Shown: positions 58,208 through 64,000 of the stretch, piece after piece
How the letters are laid out: every line of letters starts with the position of its first letter
Numbering within the stretch: position 1 is the stretch's first letter
NCBI RefSeq assembly: GCF_022581195.2
Contig: NC_061458.1
Coordinates: forward strand, 5,022,001-5,086,000
Direction: 5' to 3'
Source of the DNA: Helicoverpa zea
Taxonomy: Eukaryota > Arthropoda > Insecta > Lepidoptera > Noctuidae
DNA: 64,000 nt
Notes under the pieces: generated by a model
Seen by the model: the letters and a program-made list of their open reading frames with translations, nothing else
What the model was told of the DNA's origin: nothing
The model's database searches: none
Position numbers and translations under genes: made by a program

Positions 58208-60742
58208 ATGGCTGTATTTTTTAAACGGTGTTTATTTTTAACGGTTATATTTTGGTGGAAAGTAACTAATTTGGCCTCAATTTGTCTGGATAGTTGTGTG
58301 TGTACTTCCAACACAACTTTATGTCAACAATGTTCGTATAACATCACGTTGAAGGAATACACAGAGGTGCATCATCAGCTGTCTGTGTGCTGCAATGAGG
58401 AGACGCCAGTGTTATGGTCTCAAGAGTATGCCAATAAAACAATAGCCCAAGTAACCGCACATTTTGCTACAACATGTAATGCGAGTATTGTTTACTTCGA
58501 CATTCCACTACTAGACACGTATTCGCTACAAATAAGAAATAACAGTTTTATTCAAATAAGGATAAATGTAAGAAGACAGAACTTGAGAGAAATTGATTTA
58601 TCCTCCAATAACTTGCAATACGTTACCAAGGGAGTCTTTAATAACTTCCTGAATCTCCGGAAACTTATTTTAAGCAGAAATAAAATTATTAATATATTTG
58701 AAGAGAGTTTCAATGGATTGACGAAATTAGAAACTTTGGACTTGTCAGAAAATAATTTGACTATATTGACGAACGTGTTTACACCACTGAAAAATCTTCA
58801 GCATCTCAACTTGAGTAGAAATAACCTCGAGTTTATTCATGAGAATTATTTTAATAATTGGTTATTGCAACACTTAGATGTATCTCACAATAACTTAAGG
58901 AAATTAGCGCCTGGTGCTTTACAATTACTACCAAATCTGGCGCGATTGCTACTCACGGATAATCCGCATCTCGGCATCACACAATTGGATACACAATTAT
59001 TGGTTGGCACCGGCCGGCGGCTGCAACAAATAGATGCGTCAAGAACAGGCCTGCACCAAGTCCCTGAAGCATTTACACATTCAGTACGGTTTCTGTCGCT
59101 CGTCGGGAACAGAATATCAAGCGTCAGGTGCGGGGATTTCGATAGTTATCCTTTACTGCAGTCACTAGATTTTTCAGAAAATAAAGTAGTTTCTGTAGAA
59201 GATGATTCACTCGGTAGATTGGAGATGCTTCTGTTCTTGAACATAAATAAAAACCTCCTCACAACAGTTCCAAGATCGTTACCAGATGAATTAAAGTATT
59301 TATCGATTAATAACAATCTCATCAGGAATTTGTCAATACCCGATTTGAAGAACTTGCCCAATTTGAGAATTTTATTGTTACAAAACAACGACATACATTA
59401 CATTCAAGATCATGTTTTTGACGACTTGCTTTCGCTGGAAATGCTAGATTTGTCTAACAACCCGATACAAACATTGTCGTGGAGTACATTCGATGGGCCA
59501 CTATCGCTTCGAGATTTAAGACTTTGTTACTTAAACTTATCAGTGCCAGAACGAGATGGCTCGTTTCCAATGTCGTCGCCGGAGAGCGTTCAAATGTTAC
59601 ATCTGCAGTCCAGTCCCGGCCTGGCCCGGCAATTGCTCGCTGACTCCGCGGCTTTAGCTGCCTTCTCACATTTACAATACCTAGACTTGAGAATGAATAA
59701 TTTATCGGAGATCAGAAATGATTTGTTATTTTACTTGGCCCAACTTAAAACTTTGAGATTGCATGGCAACAATATAAATTGTAGCGCAGAATTATGGTTA
59801 AAAGACTGGATGAACTGGAACAAGAGTTTGTCCAACAGTGAAACTTGTTACTATTCCACTTCCGAAGCTAAAGTTGAGATAACCAAATATAATTGTACAT
59901 TTCCCGAAACGTTTACTATAAGTGACAGTCTTCCTCCAGTCAACCTGTACAGTACTGAAATGATAAATAAGTTGTTGAGATACTACGGATATCTGAACAA
60001 TAAAACCGAAAAATCTAATAAATACGGGAACAGTAAAAACAAACACGAATATAAACACGAGATCATGAAAATCAAAAACTTGAAATCTCCTCCGCAGTTT
60101 AAAAATACAACCGTAAAGAACACCGATAAACGAGATAACTTTTCCGAATTAGTAAAAGGAATTGAAAGAAATGAAAACAAAATTTCCATAAACGACTACA
60201 TAAATGAAACAACTATTGTCAAAGCAAGGGAGTCCTCTAAAATTTTGGATCAAAATAAGCTCCAAAACGATCAGCTTAATATTGATCATAGATTTTTAGA
60301 CATAGAACCGTATTTCTCAGTGCCAACTCGTTATTATAAAAAAGATCCTAAAGATGATGACAACCAAATTTATCAAAAGAATAGATCAGGAAAGCGTTTA
60401 AACACGCCACTGAATATAACTAAAAAACTTGAAAGCATAGTCCTTGAGTCCAAATCGAGTCTCGTTTTAAGTAAGAATTTCAGCGAGTCGGAAAATGTGA
60501 CCGTACAAGAGTTGGAGACTGCACAACCAAAATACAAAATTGAATATTCGCCGTATCAGTCGGCCGATAAAAGTTATGCCCAGTACATAGGCACAGTCGC
60601 AGTAATTGGGCTAATAGTGATGTCCTTGATACTATGGCTGAGTTTCCGCCTAAGGTACAGAAGAAGAAACGTGCCCGTTGTCAACACGGAGGCCGAGGAC
60701 CAAATAGAGGTGTCGAATATCTCCGGAGGGGTGTTGTGGTGA
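58208..60742 (+). CDS. Leucine-rich-repeat transmembrane protein, intronless
   Basis: Type I membrane protein of 844 residues in a single exon. ATG at 58208 starts the signal peptide MAVFFKRCLFLTVIFWWKVT. A Cys-rich N-cap follows (ICLDSCVC, LCQQCS, VCCNEE). About 17 LRRs run from roughly residue 125 to 535, with the LxxLxLSxNxL pattern (LREIDLSSNNL, LETLDLSENNL, LQHLDVSHNNL, LEMLDLSNNPI, LKTLRLHGNNI). A C-terminal cap WLKDWMNWNKS with Cys follows. A Lys/Asn-rich linker of over 200 residues with many N-glycosylation sites leads to the membrane span at about 793-813 (YIGTVAVIGLIVMSLILWLS). The 31-residue tail is basic, then acidic. There is no TIR, kinase or Ig domain. A cell-surface adhesion or receptor role is inferred; I cannot assign an ortholog. 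Confidence 0.9.
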   Translation: MAVFFKRCLFLTVIFWWKVTNLASICLDSCVCTSNTTLCQQCSYNITLKEYTEVHHQLSVCCNEETPVLWSQEYANKTIAQVTAHFATTCNASIVYFDIPLLDTYSLQIRNNSFIQIRINVRRQNLREIDLSSNNLQYVTKGVFNNFLNLRKLILSRNKIINIFEESFNGLTKLETLDLSENNLTILTNVFTPLKNLQHLNLSRNNLEFIHENYFNNWLLQHLDVSHNNLRKLAPGALQLLPNLARLLLTDNPHLGITQLDTQLLVGTGRRLQQIDASRTGLHQVPEAFTHSVRFLSLVGNRISSVRCGDFDSYPLLQSLDFSENKVVSVEDDSLGRLEMLLFLNINKNLLTTVPRSLPDELKYLSINNNLIRNLSIPDLKNLPNLRILLLQNNDIHYIQDHVFDDLLSLEMLDLSNNPIQTLSWSTFDGPLSLRDLRLCYLNLSVPERDGSFPMSSPESVQMLHLQSSPGLARQLLADSAALAAFSHLQYLDLRMNNLSEIRNDLLFYLAQLKTLRLHGNNINCSAELWLKDWMNWNKSLSNSETCYYSTSEAKVEITKYNCTFPETFTISDSLPPVNLYSTEMINKLLRYYGYLNNKTEKSNKYGNSKNKHEYKHEIMKIKNLKSPPQFKNTTVKNTDKRDNFSELVKGIERNENKISINDYINETTIVKARESSKILDQNKLQNDQLNIDHRFLDIEPYFSVPTRYYKKDPKDDDNQIYQKNRSGKRLNTPLNITKKLESIVLESKSSLVLSKNFSESENVTVQELETAQPKYKIEYSPYQSADKSYAQYIGTVAVIGLIVMSLILWLSFRLRYRRRNVPVVNTEAEDQIEVSNISGGVLW

Positions 60743-63525
60743 CACCTGCGGGCAGCCGACCCCACGCCCTTCGAATACGATTCTCTCCTAACGTAGAACT
60801 CATGCAATGTAAGTATACTTATAATTAATCAACAAATCTTAAAGTACTTCATGTAAACATAGATTAATGGAAGCTCGACAAACAACTGACATTTATGAAT
60901 TTGGGATACATTTAATATTCAGACTGAAGTATAAAAGCAACTAATGGCGGTTCGTTATGAAAAGGTATACATTTAAACATTTAGTATGACAGTGTTGTAG
61001 ATACAATGCTCTTTTGTTTCAGTTCGAAGCGGTCGGCTGCACGAGGTATGGACGGCGTTTTGTGATATAATTGGACGTACATATTTTTTTATGAAATAAG
61101 TACAAATAGATTGGTTAACTGGGCAGCGGGGCTATGAATCGTTTTGTCAGTGTAAATAAATTGTTTTGTTAACTTATGGTGACCGTAGGTTTATAGACCT
61201 ATTTTTATGTAAAGTCGTTGTAGCATCGTGATTTTAATTTAGATACCTAACCTAGCTGACTTCATCTACTATGCCGTACATAAGGGCTTTTTGTGGTTAG
61301 GCTGCAACTTACTGTACATAATTATGATATATCGCAATACGTAATGTTAAGTCACCATATCGAAGATAAGATTCTTGGTGTAGAGTGAATGGTTGTATGT
61401 CTATGGCCGAAACTGTATTGCGCAAAATATCGTGAAAGCAGATCATGTCTTCCCTTTAAACCTTGTAATTATAACGTAAACAATTTATCGCGTAACAAGC
61501 TCTTCTTAAGTGCCAAAATATTTTATTTCGTACTGAAGACTTTGTATCTTGACTGTCATTACAAATTCATTAAAATGTAGTTCCATTTGTTATACCTATA
61601 TTTTGTACTGTCATGTCAGTATACTGGGTGGTCATCATATTACTAATGTGCACGTAATGAGTCAAACTAAATCTGTGGGCCTTCAAATATTTGTCCAGAT
61701 GCGGGATGCTAACCCGAAGTAAACACACAAGTTGACAGCCACTATTGCATTTATGAATCAACGGTAGTGATATGTATAGAATGAAACAATAAAAGGCATT
61801 AAAAACACATGTTCGACACAACATAAGGCTAATTACGAGAAAAAACTTCATGTAAATTGAATTATTTGTGCACGAAATCTTTTAACAACCGTGAAATATA
61901 CTATTGTTGCTGCCTTAAAGTTGAATATGAAAACAAACCCTATCAAGCTATTGAAATTAAAAATAATGTTGAGAAAATCGTAATACAATTCCGACAGACA
62001 TAAATGTAATTATTATGCTGAAATGTATGAAAATATCCTCTAAACTGTGTTTATTTTATGATGAAAATGTTGTGAAGAATTTCAAACACACTTTTGTAAA
62101 AAGAAATCAGCTTTTGATATGAAGGAATGTGTAGGTATTGATATAAATAATTGAATCAACTGATTTGCGACTTGTATTAAGTTTTTCTTTATTGAATCAG
62201 TGTGTACAGAATGTTCATAAGTTATTTCAGTTCAATATGTATAGCTTACGTAAAAGAACATAAACACTATTTTAAGTAAGTATGTAAAAGTACTGTATAT
62301 TACTAACAAAAACTAAATAGCCACGGATTAATTTGTTGATCAGTAGTTTATATTATACGCAGTGTTTCACTTAATACTTAATGTTATTTCATTCATCATT
62401 CTGAAACCTAAGGTTGTAACTTGATATATAAACATTTTGACGAAAATGATGTGTAGATATATGTTTTTACGTGAATCGTAGTTTATGATGTACAAACAGA
62501 TAGCCAAAGATTTAATAAATAATAGATTGAGTAAAATATTTTTATTTATTCAAAGACAATCAAAAATCCATATGGAAAGACTCTTTTAGACTAAAAATTC
62601 GTGAACGCGTCCGATATTTGGAATAACAAAATCCAGATTACAATGTTCGACTTGCTTACACACCTGAAGAGTCAAATATGAATAAAAAGTCTCTGAGATA
62701 TACATTTGTTCGAAATAAGAATAAGTCGACTAAAATGTAGCAACTGAACCGAAAGTAATTTTCTTTAAGACTCATCTGAAGAAAAATTGTGATTATTTGA
62801 ATAGAAAAAAGAGAACGCTGGTAATGATTTTCACACCGACTTGAAAGAAGAAGGTACCTATAGAAAGAAAATGTTATTTTTTGTGAATGTTTACTGATTA
62901 CTTTGAAACAGAGTGATAGATTTGCATTGCAGTAAAAGGTAAGTTTAATTACGATTTGGGTATTTTATTTACCTACATAATTATTTAATTTTTTGCAACA
63001 TAAATACTATTGTATCTGAAAATATTTTTCTTTTTAAAATATCTGAACATGAAACATTTTTTTACATTCATTTATTTAACAAGTTTTTTTACTTACTCAT
63101 ATTTACTTTTATTTTACATTTATTTATCAACAACACAAACACTTTTACAGCTTTTTCTCACTGGCGTATTTTTCGAGCATGTTTCCGCGCGACACCGCTT
63201 GTATAGCGGAAAAACCGATTGGAAAATCTGCCAATGTGAAAAATCTATAGGTAATTTGTGTGAATGGAGGAAGCATACACAGTAAGACATATGTGACATA
63301 AGTTTATAGTTACAATGGAACATCTTTTCACGGTCAGCCATTCCTGTCAGACAACCTTTAACAGATGTTACCTAATGCAATCTTAACGATCAACGTAAAC
63401 TCAGAACTTATATAGATAGTCATATAAACATAGTTTCATAAGAAAAGTAATTTTGTAGAGAACTATAAACTAGATATATTATACAGGTCACGAAGATACG
63501 GTCGGGGTAAGTTCGAAACATATTC
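60743..63525. other. LRR gene 3' UTR and AT-rich flank
   Basis: No coding sequence supported. A donor-like gtaagt at 60809 and an acceptor-like tgtttcag ending at 61021 could mark a 3' UTR intron. AATAAA at 62514-62519 is a candidate poly(A) signal, implying a 3' UTR of up to 1.8 kb. The open frame at 63010-63285 looks like chance. Confidence 0.45.
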
Positions 63526-63595
63526 TTAAATAAGCATTTACATTATGCCGTGGTATTTAATTAAATAAGCATTTACATTATGCCGTGGTATTTAA
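63526..63595 (+). repeat. 35-bp tandem duplication
   Basis: Two perfect units, 63526-63560 and 63561-63595, each beginning ttaaataagcatttacatta and containing tgccgtggtatttaa. It spans a potential start codon; see the next entry. Confidence 0.9.
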
Positions 63596-63682
63596 TTAAC
63601 GGTGAAGTTGGCTCAAGTTTCTTTAAATCTAGAACAAGATATAAAGTGATTTCTTCTGCAGAGAGCGGGGATTACTGGCAAG
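63580..63682 (+). CDS. Possible first coding exon, partial gene
   Basis: ATG at 63580 opens a frame MPWYLINGEVGSSFFKSRTR then YKVISSAESGDYWQ, ending at a strong donor (CAAG|gtaagtac). The ATG in the upstream copy of the tandem duplication hits a stop after seven codons. No family is recognised, and no second exon was found before the window ends. The composition (W, Y, G, charged residues) looks more like real protein than random AT-rich DNA, but evidence is thin. Confidence 0.3.
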
Positions 63683-64000
63683 GTAAGTACAAAACGATAG
63701 GTAAAATTTAGTATCCGTATTTTTTTTCTGTTTTATTAACTTTTTTTCTTTGATTAAACTATAAATGGCGATGTAAGGTATTCAACCAACTCGCTATTGG
63801 TAAGTACGTTGTCTCACGGACTTGCAAAAGATTACACTTCAAAAACTAAAAGTCAAGTAAATTACAAAAATAATGAACTGTAAATAATTAAATGGGCTTC
63901 ATTTATGAACTTTCAATGCAATACCGATAATTTGCGGCAAGTACTAAACTTGGTCATAAATCAACTTTCAGTGGCTAACTTTCGATACTGTTATTAATTT
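63683..64000. other. Window end
   Basis: AT-rich; nothing recognised. If the exon at 63580-63682 is real this is the start of its intron. Confidence 0.4.

Noticed and set aside
63010..63285. 91-codon open frame rich in F, L, Y and T
   Set aside because: Composition is that of AT-rich non-coding DNA; no supporting features.
1..64000. A novel multi-gene system such as a defence or biosynthetic cluster
   Set aside because: Genes are unrelated housekeeping and enzyme genes with independent promoters; only the recurrence of mitochondrial genes hints at grouping, and that can be chance.

Overview
This is a eukaryotic window from a moth, most likely a noctuid-type lepidopteran (inference). The signs are AT-rich DNA, short GT-AG introns, insect housekeeping genes, long runs of taggta/tacctac, and repeats typical of moths: a tRNA-headed SINE family, RTE-type LINE tails, and Harbinger, hAT, Tc1, pogo-like and THAP-bearing DNA elements. 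Twelve protein-coding loci are supported. Splice sites and reading phase were followed by hand in every spliced gene; all close in frame except one (the UPF0389/FAM162-like gene).

Left part, 1-28.9 kb, is gene dense: ATP synthase beta copy A (-), UQCC1 (+), acid sphingomyelinase (-), NMD3 (-), ATP synthase beta copy B (+), ribosomal protein eL24 (-), MIX23/CCDC58 (+) and a UPF0389/FAM162-like gene (-). Several pairs are head to head with 0.4-0.7 kb between start codons (ATPsynbeta-A/UQCC1, NMD3/ATPsynbeta-B, RpL24/MIX23). Mitochondrial functions recur: two F1 beta subunits, a complex III assembly factor, MIX23 and the UPF0389 protein. The two ATP synthase beta genes form an inverted pair about 16.5 kb apart. 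Their mature proteins are identical but their presequences are unrelated.

Middle part, 28.9-48.7 kb, holds importin alpha (Kap-alpha1, 9 coding exons), a cytosolic-type carboxylesterase (3 coding exons) whose oxyanion-hole motif is replaced, and a small three-exon secreted protein I do not recognise. Mobile elements fill the introns and gaps: a Tc1 element in NMD3, a THAP element in Kap-alpha1, a very GC-rich palindrome and a hairpin element in the esterase, a cluster of related MITEs at 42.6-50.1 kb, and a hAT element with a perfect 8-bp target duplication.

Right part, 48.7-64 kb, is mostly non-coding up to a TATA-driven, intronless gene for a leucine-rich-repeat transmembrane protein (58.2-60.7 kb). 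Its leader carries two upstream ORFs. At the far right a 35-bp tandem duplication spans a possible start codon of a first exon. A 227-bp MITE occurs twice (25.8 and 53.2 kb) with sequence that I read as identical, which points to recent mobility. I found no convincing new multi-gene system. The most notable observations are the concerted ATP synthase pair, the altered esterase, the orphan secreted gene and the layered transposon insertions.
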